DNA of 64,000 bases from Siphonodentalium dalli. Its lineage: Eukaryota > Mollusca > Scaphopoda > Gadilida > Siphonodentaliidae. Shown here piece by piece: positions 58,701 through 64,000 of the stretch (its first letter is position 1; the number at the start of each line of letters is the position of its first letter). The stretch spans positions 46,348,911 through 46,412,910 of the forward strand of contig CP136066.1 of the NCBI GenBank assembly GCA_032622095.1, written 5' to 3'. The position numbers and the translations under genes are program-made. Under the pieces are notes generated by a model. It was not told the origin of the DNA, ran no database searches, and saw only the letters and a program-made list of their open reading frames with translations.

Positions 58701-59689
58701 TGCAGGGCTCTGCTGGCACAATTTGTTATTGTTACATTCATAATTCATAGTTGGTGTTGCAGGGCTAGACTGGCGGCAATATTTAAACAAAAACAATACA
58801 AATGTATTGAAGGCGGATAATCTCTTTGTAAACACGTGATATATAATTAGCGGGGTATACAATATTAGATATCAATCGAAGATTCCTGTCCGGAAATGCT
58901 TCTATCGATCAATATTTACTTTATTTCGAATATTTTCTGGTCTAAAAGGGTTTCGTTGTTCAGCTAACGAACAATATTGGTTACTGTTAACAGAGACCAG
59001 AAACTTTATTGTGTAATTTTGTCACAAATAAACGTTAATTAGACTCATTACTGTGGAATAAAACAATACAATCAATCTGGGACATTTGACATTCGGTACG
59101 TATAGGAGCAGCCTAATGCTCTCTATCGCTATATGGATCCCCCGAATGGTCTGTACTAAAAATAGACAAATAAAGTGTCCCAATTAATCATAATAAAATA
59201 TTCGAAATAAAATCAATATAATTGACGGAGGCCTTTCCGGACAGGGGTCATCAATTCATATTTATTAATTTATACTCACGCAACTTTTAGTTAAAGAGAT
59301 AATCCATTCTATCCCACTTTAATTCAGTCGATCATGCAGGGCTTGATCGGCTCCTCACTTCTCATAACATCATCAGTGGCGGTCTTGTGGTCGGACGCAA
59401 CATAATTCTCAGCTTATGTAAATATTTTATTTCAGCATTCGTTATAATGTCTGTAAATATTTCGTCCATTTTATATAAATGTCCATCCTCGACATCACAA
59501 TACGGTATGGACCCTATTAAAAACGATATCTTTATTATTGCTTTATTTTAACCCTGAGTTGTTATGCATAAAATGATGTTATGTCACATATTACCCGTTA
59601 ATGAAGACTATATGTCCATCGTCTATTTTCCTCTCATCCAATGACCGGTATGTCTCTCTTGTACATATCATCAATGCCAAAACATTCAC
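37635..59689 (-). CDS. DHRS11-like SDR, copy 2 (3' four exons; 5' end outside window)
   Basis: Second member of the tandem pair. Exons 59689-59595, 54810-54681, 40313-40227 and 37739-37635 match exons 3 to 6 of copy 1 in length, phase and splice signals, with no stop or frameshift. Catalytic Ser (LSGHRV), Tyr and Lys (YTASK) are kept. Differences are conservative (LDERKIDDGHIVFING, GLVETEFLARNFDEET, SSDIISRSTVI), which argues for a functional paralogue. Intron 4 is 14.4 kb against 5.3 kb in copy 1 because of nested insertions, and intron 3 is 4.8 kb. No exon 1 or 2 match was found between 59690 and 64000, so they should lie to the right of the window. The substrate is unknown; NADP(H)-linked reduction is expected from the family. 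Confidence 0.85.
38122..38145. repeat. Poly(G) tract
   Basis: A run of about 16 G inside intron 5 of copy 2, absent from copy 1. It is followed by TACAAAAATTGCAGAAATG, a context resembling the G-tract repeat at 2550-2590. Confidence 0.6.
38544..38674. repeat. Palindromic element, ~52-bp arms
   Basis: TGGACGCATTATAATTTCCA...CAGTATGGAATTTGACCAC is mirrored by GTGGTCAAATTCCATACTG...CTATTCTAATGCGTCCA around a 30-base loop. Found in copy 2 intron 5 only. Confidence 0.82.
39480..39790. repeat. Two tandem AAGATGGC-type units (one in copy 1)
   Basis: CCAAACTTC.TATGGATCTTC, GATGGGA.CCATCGATTATT and GGCCATCTTGGATTT recur at 39495-39600 and 39654-39760. The matching place in copy 1 (18800-18930) has a single unit, so a ~160-bp unit was gained or lost after duplication. 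Confidence 0.75.
40227..40313 (-). CDS. DHRS11-like copy 2, exon 5
   Basis: 29 codons, SISPGLVETEFLARNFDEET to AQAWYSRSH. Acceptor GTTTCAG|AGT, donor CAT|GTAAGC. Confidence 0.9.
41127..41345. repeat. Minisatellite, TTCGCGACACATGTACA type, copy 2
   Basis: Five units of the repeat also found at 20815-21085, at the collinear position of the second SDR locus. Confidence 0.7.
42123..42608. mobile_element. TTAA-flanked MITE, ~485 bp
   Basis: TTAAAAGGCACGGGAGGCC on the left and its inverse GGCCTCCCGTACCTTTAA on the right. TTAA at both edges suggests a piggyBac- or Kolobok-like element. No coding capacity. Confidence 0.7.
42609..43036. other. No gene seen
   Basis: AT-rich interior of the 12-kb insert. 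Confidence 0.4.
43037..43144. repeat. Imperfect hairpin, ~45-bp arms
   Basis: ATGGATTTGTTGATACAGCA...GGAAAGATAGAA is mirrored by TTCTATCTTTGTGCGC...AAATCAACAAACCCAT. Confidence 0.65.
43284..43508. mobile_element. Palindromic element, TACAGTAATGC family, copy 1
   Basis: Ends TACAGTAATGCCCTAAGTA and GCATTACTGTA. Arms contain TTTCAGGATTTAGTC.GAAAT and GGCTTGTTG.CATTCATCGG, folding around CTCTCCCCAAAAGC. Confidence 0.85.
44258..44355. repeat. Dispersed repeat, TTAAAGGG...CCGGCCAT family, copy 2
   Basis: Same ordered words as 5665-5770: TTAAAGGGTACAC, TTCCGGCCATTTATG, CTTTTATACTCAACA and TATGCAACAAAT. Confidence 0.5.
45000..45158. repeat. Repeat with TGTAAACAAAACTGTTACAG
   Basis: One copy of the unit duplicated at 53700-54000 (ATGTAAACAAAACTGTTACA then GTGATTTGTCAACA, ending CAATGTTTA). 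The TTAA MITE at 45159 inserted at its right end. Confidence 0.65.
45159..45421. mobile_element. piggyBac-like TTAA MITE, short copy
   Basis: TTAA then CCCTTTCATGATGGGAGATG at the left, and CTCCAGTCATGGAAGGTTTAA at the right. It contains the same TATTCTCTTATATATGTGAG / AAATATAAGAGAATGCATTG hairpin as 10524-11400. The relative at 53985 shows the unfilled site (CAATGTTTACC). Confidence 0.72.
45752..45939. mobile_element. Palindromic element, TACAGTAATGC family, copy 2
   Basis: TACAGTAATGGCCAAAGTAA at the left and TTACTTTGGGCATTACTGTA at the right. Arms TTTTTCAGGATTTAGTCGG and GTTGCCATTCATCGGAAAGC / GCTTTCCGATGAATGGCAAC are almost perfectly paired. The right arm lacks the CATATTGCCGACTAAATCC part seen in copy 1. 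Confidence 0.88.
46501..46694. other. Intron flank with empty TA site
   Basis: Homologous to 41402-41518 joined to 54379-54430. GAGCGTAGTTCAGACAATG spans the TA without the element found at the other locus. Confidence 0.6.
46695..46874 (-). CDS. Exon of an unrecognised gene (60 codons)
   Basis: Minus strand. Acceptor TTGACCAG|AAT, donor AAG|GTAGCA; exactly 60 codons with phase 0 at both ends. Reads NLEVYQFHISTQSTTVPMDQ, then SQALFLSLSEGYELLKIYYA, then LVLVCETDQLVPRRYANWKK. The composition looks like a globular protein and differs from nearby random frames. I do not recognise the family. A decayed copy lies at 54425-54533. The preceding coding block at 47013 ends with a donor of matching phase. 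It lies on the same strand as the SDR gene, inside its intron 4, but does not belong to it. Confidence 0.45.
47013..47247 (-). pseudogene. Coding block upstream of the 60-codon exon, probable frameshift
   Basis: Minus strand. One frame reads GRYALNPVLCSEGEALIYNH then MMTNVFIKGKNDTSIPSLME and stops at TGA near 47065. The next frame then reads ISDVYILSDLVVKIMASE up to a GAA|GTTAGT donor (47013), phase 0, which joins well to NLEVYQFH. Either a one-base change broke the exon, or a short exon starts at a TCAG just before TGACGTC. Not recognised. Confidence 0.35.
48006..48153. repeat. Palindromic element, ~70-bp arms
   Basis: ATTAACTGTCATGTGGACT...GGAGATATAACCGTGAGG...TAAGTGGTCATAACTTG is mirrored by CAAGTTATGTCCACTTACC...TCACGGTTACATCTCC...AGTCCACATGACAGTTAAT around an AAACCCTTTGGGTTT centre. 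Confidence 0.88.
48407..48490. mobile_element. Palindromic element, TACAGTAATGC family, half copy
   Basis: Left arm only: TACAGTAATGCCCAAAGTAA, GACCACTTAACC, GGGTAATTTTTCAGGATTTA and ATATGGCTTGT; then unrelated sequence. Confidence 0.75.
48853..49081 (-). CDS. Putative exon of an unrecognised gene
   Basis: Minus-strand frame of about 75 residues: HYLDFEKDANEMSEIPAYN, CFLIPLEEKLFNTWDSS, AVKICQISDRRVEFCNRLVD, TDIVGIIKRVNGVNIT. It ends at a possible donor ACAT|GTAAAC (48852). An AG before TCATTACC (about 49068) could be the acceptor. It may be an upstream exon of the gene at 46695-47247, since it shares strand and spacing. No domain recognised; low certainty. Confidence 0.3.
49228..49450. repeat. 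Poly(G)/poly(C) repeat
   Basis: G runs at 49307-49321 and 49360-49373 and a C run at 49426-49439, linked by AAAAAACTGCAGTTTTTGCTG and CCAAAACCGAAGAAAACAG. It resembles 2450-2640. Overlapping frames on both strands are glycine- or proline-rich and not genes. Confidence 0.8.
49738..49803. repeat. ~25-bp tandem repeat, about 2.5 units
   Basis: ACATGTATGCTGCATATATATGT repeated: GCTGCATATATATGTACATG occurs twice, then decays. Confidence 0.8.
49945..50640. repeat. ~340-bp diverged direct duplication
   Basis: GTGGATAGTTTGTT, AACCAAGGATACG(T/C)CACAATTT, GAGCATGC.CAGT and TCCACTTAC.ATTG.ATCGT occur in the same order at 49952-50260 and 50291-50610. Confidence 0.7.
50641..51906. other. No gene seen
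   Basis: AT-rich with a weak repeat of GGAATACG words (51490-51800). The open frames at 51576-51944 on both strands follow this repeat and have no domain. Confidence 0.4.
51907..53440. repeat. 385-bp tandem array, 4 units, with a TTAA/CCCTTTCAT end
   Basis: Left edge TTAACCCTTTCATAACGGGAG matches the piggyBac-like ends at 10524 and 45159. Four units follow, starting ATTAAACATTTNTCATGGTCA at about 51961, 52345, 52729 and 53114. Each contains TACTTAAAATAGTCTGTGGAA, GCCAAGCCAGCTGAAATGGT and GATGGACATCTCT. No matching right end was found. Also absent from copy 1. Confidence 0.85.
53700..54000. repeat. ~140-bp direct duplication
   Basis: TATGTAAACAAAACTGTTAC..., TTCAAATATTTAA.TATGAATA and TTTAATCAACAGGTTGGACC occur twice (53717-53848 and 53850-53990). 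A third copy is at 45000-45158. Confidence 0.75.
54425..54533 (-). pseudogene. Decayed copy of the 60-codon exon
   Basis: GATAAGTTAGTCCTCAGGCG then CTATGCCAACCTG on the minus strand matches the 3' half of the exon at 46695-46874 and its downstream intron. Stops and changes break the frame. It sits immediately right of the split TA element; similarity ends where collinearity with SDR copy 1 resumes (54535). Confidence 0.6.
54681..54810 (-). CDS. DHRS11-like copy 2, exon 4 (catalytic)
   Basis: 130 bp. Acceptor TATACAG|C, donor ACG|GTAACT. Reads LSGHRVRNNEHMHVYTASKF then AVRAIAEGVRNELREKKTNI. The frame is masked because longer open frames occur on other phases. Confidence 0.9.
55017..55440. other. 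Intron 3 of copy 2, left part
   Basis: Holds the empty Helitron target at about 55014-55030. No gene. Confidence 0.5.
55440..55670. repeat. Hairpin element, TTAATACATTTCGT family, inverted copy
   Basis: AGAAGATCTTTGATGAGTCT..., GAGTGCACACAATTCT, GGTTAATACATTTCGTGTAC, ACAATGGAAAAACGATCTCG and AACGGCTGGGGTTAAA are the reverse of 12424-12610 in order. Confidence 0.6.
55671..56169. other. No gene seen
   Basis: AT-rich intronic sequence (intron 3 of copy 2). 55870-56000 resembles a LINE 3' UTR (TAGATAGATATGCTTTATTC) but has no coding part. Confidence 0.35.
56170..56469 (+). CDS. Hypothetical 99-residue ORF in SDR intron
   Basis: ATG in strong context (AGGATGG), reading MANGSKRRFNVELFECLVRA to KLFCYLSFQY. 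It is opposite in strand to the SDR gene and lies inside intron 3 of copy 2. It is hydrophobic-rich in the middle (ITGAIAPIFRIPGANISSLA) but has no clear membrane helix. No family recognised. No polyadenylation signal close by and no counterpart in copy 1 intron 3. It may be an orphan gene or chance. Confidence 0.25.
   Translation: MANGSKRRFNVELFECLVRACPVSIQLCVRESVTGHPTLLSHNDILFEITPTYDYITGAIAPIFRIPGANISSLAVFSSWEEMQIENRLKLFCYLSFQY
56593..56853. mobile_element. MITE, 261 bp, ~46-bp terminal inverted repeats
   Basis: GATTGTCTATTTCTTCCTAA...CACGTTTTATATAGTTTCC is mirrored by GGAAACTATATAAAACGTG...AGGAAGAAACAGACAATC. Inside, GGAAACGCTTCTATCAATTA is mirrored again by TAATTGGTAGAAGCGTTT, giving a nested second hairpin. 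Confidence 0.78.
57262..57928 (+). mobile_element. Non-autonomous Helitron A, first of a head-to-tail dimer
   Basis: Starts TCTCATATATATTTTGAAGA after an A, has TCTGTTTGTCTG repeats, then CGACCGATCGGGACGAAACT and several 122-bp units. Its end is AGCCCG-GACAACGA-CGGGCT then CATCGGCTA, which runs directly into the next element's TCTCATATA without intervening DNA (the final G of CTAG is missing). Confidence 0.8.
57929..58314 (+). mobile_element. Non-autonomous Helitron B, second of the dimer
   Basis: Starts TCTCATATATATTTTGAAGA at the junction and ends GCCCGGACAACGTTGGGC then CCATCGGCTAG, followed by T. It has about two 122-bp units. Outer flanks of the dimer are A (57261) and T (58315). Confidence 0.8.
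58315..58884. other. No gene seen
   Basis: Intron 3 of copy 2; 58466-58663 has an open frame without a domain. AT-rich. Confidence 0.4.
58885..59245. mobile_element. MITE, ~361 bp, ~50-bp terminal inverted repeats
   Basis: CCTGTCCGGAAATGCTTCTA...ATCAATATTTACTTTATTTC is mirrored by GAAATAAAATCAATATAATT...GGCCTTTCCGGACAGG. CCGGAAA.GCTTCTATC links it to the inner hairpin of 56593-56853. Confidence 0.72.
59595..59689 (-). CDS. DHRS11-like copy 2, exon 3
   Basis: 95 bp as in copy 1. Acceptor ATTTCAG|GTG, donor ACGG|GTAATA. Reads VNVLALMICTRETYRSLDE then RKIDDGHIVFIN. The junction codon becomes GGC (Gly) where copy 1 has AGC (Ser); this lies two residues before the catalytic Ser. Confidence 0.87.
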
Positions 59690-59764
59690 CTGAAATGATA
59701 GCTCGTTCGTACAACTGTAAGCTATAAATAAACAAGTTGCTCTCCTTTGTATCTTTCGGGACTA

Positions 59765-60850
59765 TTGCATTCGTTAGCATTTAAAATATAGATTCAACGA
59801 CGTTAATGTAGTCGTTAGCTTTTAAAATATAAATTTCAACCACGTTAAGTTATCCTTTAGCATTTAATATATAGATTCAACTACGTTAATGTAAGCGTTA
59901 GATTTTAATATATATATTCAACTACGTTAATGCAGTTGTAGCTATTACTATAGATATTCAACTGCGTTAATGTAATCGATAGCTTTTAATATACAGATTC
60001 AACTACATTAATGTAGGCGTTAGCTTTTATTATATTGATTCAACAGCGTTAATGTAGTCGTAGCTTTTAATATAGAGATTCAACTACGTTAATGTAGACG
60101 TTAGCATTTAGTAAATAGATTCAACTACGTTAATGTGGTCGTTAGCATTTAATATATAGATTCAACCATGTTGAAAGAGTACTCCTACGCCATTTTTAAC
60201 AAATTCACGGTAATAACAACGATCTAATCTCGATAATATGTAGAAAAATAAGTAATTTGAGTTGAAGATGTATCCTGTAAAATGTAGTCGATAGCTTTTA
60301 GTATATAGATTCAACTACGTTAATTCAGTCGTATCTTTTAATATATAGACTCAACTGAGTTAATGTAGACGTTAGCATTTCATAAATAGATTCAACTACG
60401 TTAATGTAGTAGTTAGCAACTAATATAAGATTCAACTACGTTAATGTTGCCATTAGCTTTTAATATAGAGATTCAACTACGTTAATGTAGTCGTTAGCTT
60501 TTAATATGCAGATTCAACTACGTTCGTGTAGCCGTTAGCATCTAATATAAGATTCAACTACGTTAATGTAGACGTTAGCATTTAGTAAATAGATTCAACT
60601 ACGTTAATGTGGTCGTTAGCATTTAATATATAGATTTAACTACGTTAATGAAGTCGACCAGTCGTTAGCTTTTAGTATATAGATTCAGCTACGTTAATGT
60701 AGTCATTAGCATTTAATATATAGATTCAACCATGTTGAAAGAGTACTGTACGCCATTTTCAAAACATTCCCGGTACTAACAACGATCTAATCTCGATAAT
60801 ATATAAAATAAATAAGTAATTTGAGTTGAAGATGTATCCTGTAAAGTTAA
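59765..60850. repeat. 41-bp minisatellite, 10 + 11 units with duplicated spacer
   Basis: The unit is about 41 bp: TTAGC(A/T)TTTAATATATAGA then TTCAACTACGTTAATGTAG. Ten units (to 60180) end in ACCATGTTGAAAGAGTAC, followed by a ~105-bp spacer (CAACGATCTAATCTCGATAA ... GAAGATGTATCCTGTAAA). Then come eleven units (60290-60740) with the same terminal unit and spacer again. So the whole block was itself duplicated. A stray unit lies at 61880-61935. Confidence 0.9.
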
Positions 60851-61139
60851 GATTAATAGGTTATCTTAAAATCAAAGTTAATAATTTGATATAAATTTAA
60901 TTTATGGCTTGGGGCCATAATTTAAACTACGAATGTCCGTGTACAAGAATTACTTAACGGACAGTGGATTGAGCAACGCATGGCTGGCACACATGATCGT
61001 GTAAAAACAATATGTTGATACGGGGCGTAAACTCAAGCCACTCACTGACTAGTGACTATACAATAAATTAAATGAGTATTTGGAACTAGTATGCATATTA
61101 TCAGCCAATACGCCAGGGATTATATAGCAAACTATATGT

Positions 61140-61640
61140 AATCGGGGTTAACGATTAGATGGCTAGTGTCATCTAATCGCGAGCACAGGTGGCACGTGAT
61201 GTTCGATCGAATATCAGAAATGTTGGATATCATATAATCCCATATCTCATAATATGTCAAATATAGCGAATTATCGAAATATGAAATATAACAAAAAAGC
61301 GAAATAGGAAAATACAGCGAAATAGAGCGAAAAAGGAAAATACAGCGAAATAGAGCGAAATAGAGCGAAATATAGAAATAGGAAATTATTTTTATAAACG
61401 AAATAACGGACATATATGAAGAAGTGTTTTAAAGAGCAATAGAAGAATTTGACGTATATTTCACAAAAGTTTATCTATTGTGGTGTTGCAATTTCTCATA
61501 CAAATCGCCGTTATTTCGTCAAAGTACATTCTTTATAGAGTTATTACCCTTCAGATTAAATATGATATTCAATCGAAACCACGCGTGCCTCCCGTTGTCG
61601 CGATTATATGCCAATAGCCATATAATCGTGAACCCCGATT
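61140..61640. mobile_element. MITE, 501 bp, ~57-bp terminal repeats that are themselves hairpins
   Basis: Left end AATCGGGGTTAACGATTAGA then TGGCTAGTGTCATCTAATCG; the right end is its inverse (CGATTATATGCCAATAGCCA then TATAATCGTGAACCCCGATT). Each end alone folds (CGATTAGATG/CATCTAATCG). The interior holds an AGCGAAATAG microsatellite (about 61290-61375). Confidence 0.8.
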
Positions 61641-63803
61641 GACTATCTTTTGGTAGTCAAACGTGGGCGTATTAGGTGAATAGTGTATAACATTTATTGT
61701 ATACTTTTGCTTTAAAGCTGTACAAACATTACTCGGCAGTTCACATTTGCACAATCATACTAATCTGCCATCCGTTACATTACTTCATAGCCAACAAACT
61801 TTCAAATAATCAAAATCTGGTTACTTTATTCTACGACTCGGAGACAATAGAAACCAACAACAACAATTGACTACAGTACCCCTTTAATGTAGTCGTTTGT
61901 GTTTAATATATAGATTCAACAACTTTAATGTAGTTGCATCGATAAAGTCAATGCGGATGAAGGCTATGAGGCCAAAGCTTCAAAACAGAGCAACTTGTTG
62001 ATTTTAATAAACGATGTCCCTCCATCTCAATACTAATTTGATGGACCTTTAAGTTAATTATTTATACAATCTAGAAGCATCAACTTAATCGTAGCATCTA
62101 TTTATTTTTCATGTTATGGGGATCAAAGTGTTCAGACTATGAACATGATATGATATATAATTAAACCTGTTTGTTATAATTACTCATTGGCGAGTAGTTC
62201 ATATAATAAGTTAAAAAACCATCATGTTGAACTTACTATCTGAACATTTCCCATCGTGCAGTCAATACGAGTCCTTCTGTATTATTTTCCGATTGTCTAC
62301 CGTCCGCTACTATTTTCTGGACACCTATCCAAATGAATGATATACTATATACAAGTGTATACTTTTATAACTGAATAGGAGGATTTACTTAGTGTGGAAA
62401 GGGTTAAATAATTGTGTAAGGTCTATCCAGAAGTCAATTACTGAAGTTGAGTTATAGCCATCGTCGCGTAGTTACGTTCATTATATATGTCGCCCACGAT
62501 CTCCCCAACTATGCACTAAGGGTGGATACACACATGCATGTAATCTCTGTATGCAAAATCCATGTATTTTACATGGTCACACCAATCATTGATAGCATTA
62601 ATCGCATGCGCGCGATCGGTTCATTTAAACAGGCGAGACCAGTGAGTAGTTTTTAGCCAAACTCAAACTAACTGCTATCAAGAGATTTCAGGCCAGTCAT
62701 AACCATGTCTTCTTTCATGGGTGCCGAAATGAATAAATCCTGTATTATATCTGTTGCTGTTTTTCACGAGTTTTAGTTCATTTCGAAAAGTGGATTTGAG
62801 TCCGTCGATTTTATACTTGATTTGTTTCTCGTCATTTCTTGGAAACAGGGTCATCCAAAATAAAAATAAAATGTGCAGACTTTTGAAGCTCTTTTATGAC
62901 GATTGTGATAAATGAGTGTTTAATTTCCCACACACTGACTCCCAATTTTATCTCGTCCAGCAAAACCCGAACGGCTCTATGGCTCCACATTTTGGAAGTG
63001 CTATATTAATACACATGGCAATCAACTGACTCAAACATGGTGAATTCTATGCTAAGTGATTTATCCTAATCGGACAACAAAATTAATGCAGGTACAGCGT
63101 TGAAAGAAAAAAGAGTCAACCCCCCCCCCCCATTTTAACCCATACTTTACAGAACAGTATATGTTACTGAGGCCAAAGGATGAACAGGTTCCTAACTGTC
63201 ACAATTTTAGACTGTTCAGTCTTGAATTATAACATTTTGGACTATAATCCATTATTGTGGGAGGGGGCTGGTTCTCGAAAGTTTCGAATAACTAAGGGAC
63301 ACACAGCAACACCACCTTCTATACCTTCAAATTTAAAGCTGTAATAATATGTTCATAATTATATGAATAGCATAAATTGCTGCAAATGAGATTACTCACT
63401 CATAGCAAACAAACACGACAGATATGACTGTCAACTACAATATTTACAAATCAAGAGTGGCTTCTTGGCCTCGGTATGGGGTCAGGACTCAGTATGTTGC
63501 ATGGCCCCGTCGATGAAATATGTAGTGGTCAGTCCGGTAGCTTCCGGGATAATATAGCCCCCATGTTGGGGATCATAGCCCCTGCATTGGGGAAATCCTG
63601 GGACCATCTCTGGTACAAAATCAAGAAAAGACTGACAATTATATCAACAGAACGTCCAACATTTGGGTTATCGCGGGAACAATTATTTTAAGCGGCCTGA
63701 CGACTTCGTCCAGTCAACGGCTCTATGCACGTTCTGAGCTTGACTCACTGTGGTCAAACATAGCCGCAATGATTGGGTTGTCAGCAGACACATATTACAT
63801 GGT
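61641..63803. other. No gene seen; expected intron 2 of copy 2
   Basis: No match to exon 1 or 2 of copy 1 was found. A C12 run is at 63121-63132. GGGGATCATAGCCCC-type words near 63560-63590 repeat weakly. Open frames lack domains. Confidence 0.4.
62518..62575. repeat. Half copy of the GGGTGGATACACACATGCAT element
   Basis: GGGTGGATACACACATGCAT, GTAATCTCTGTATGCAAAA and CATGTATTTTACATGG match one arm of 63804-64000. Confidence 0.75.
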
Positions 63804-64000
63804 CTGTATGATTCATGTAAAACGCAAAATACATGATATTTACAGAGATTACATGCATGTGTGTATCCACCCTAAGGGTGGATACACACATGCATGTAAT
63901 CTCTGTAATTATCGTGTATTTGGCGTTTTAGGGTGGATACACACATGCATGTAATCTCTGTAAATATCGTGTATTTGGAGTTTTACATGGATCATACACA
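63804..64000. repeat. Palindrome with one duplicated arm, cut by window edge
   Basis: Left arm TGTATGATTCATGTAAAACG...ATTTACAGAGATTACATGCA...TGTGTATCCACCCT. Its inverse AGGGTGGATACACACATGCA...TGTAATCTCTGTAATTATCG follows at once. Then the same right arm repeats (from about 63930) and ends GTTTTACATGGATCATACA. So one 55-bp arm segment is tandemly doubled. Confidence 0.88.

Noticed and set aside
61132-61413. 93-residue frame rich in Ile, Ser, Tyr, Phe and Leu
   Set aside because: Translation of the AGCGAAATAG microsatellite inside a MITE.

Overview
The window is AT-rich, intron-rich metazoan DNA that is mostly transposon and satellite sequence. A lophotrochozoan, most likely a mollusc, is suggested by a tRNA-derived SINE whose 3' part runs ...GATATGGCC...ACGTTAAACCC...CAATCAA (11840-12156 and a tail at 1639-1695), a repeat type I know from bivalves and gastropods. 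Many MITEs, palindromic elements and non-autonomous Helitrons also fit. No bacterial-type operon, rRNA, true tRNA or CRISPR array was seen.

The one clear host locus is a head-to-tail tandem pair of short-chain dehydrogenase/reductase genes on the minus strand, of the DHRS11 type. I rebuilt the exons by reading GT-AG junctions. Copy 1 (31222 down to 15586) is complete and intact: six exons, 251 residues, with the TGxxxGIG cofactor motif, NNAG and the Ser/Tyr/Lys catalytic set. Copy 2 shows its last four exons (59689 down to 37635), all intact; its first two exons should lie beyond base 64000. Homology between the copies starts near 14350 and 36328. Because the introns are paralogous, one copy often shows the state before an insertion or repeat expansion seen in the other.

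Layout. 1-4256: no gene, degenerate repeats. 4257-6693: remains of an autonomous PIF/Harbinger transposon, with a frameshifted transposase on + and an intact Myb/SANT-like partner gene on -. 6694-14349: no gene; palindromic elements, a piggyBac-like TTAA element, a SINE and several inverted-repeat elements. 14350-31222: DHRS11-like copy 1, whose introns hold a Harbinger MITE inside a TATC-rich satellite, Helitrons with 122-bp repeats, a Gypsy LTR/gag fragment, a second Helitron type, and a LINE tail. 31223-36327: no gene; a degenerate satellite and a hAT element with a perfect 8-bp target duplication. 36328-64000: copy 2. Its intron 4 is swollen by a TA-flanked element split by about 12 kb of foreign sequence, which carries exons of an unrecognised gene and several MITEs. 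Its intron 3 holds a head-to-tail Helitron dimer. Beyond its exon 3 lie a 41-bp minisatellite (a single unit in copy 1), a MITE with about 57-bp terminal repeats, and a palindrome at the window edge.

No new defence or metabolic system is visible. The most unusual material is the transposon biology recorded by the duplicated introns.
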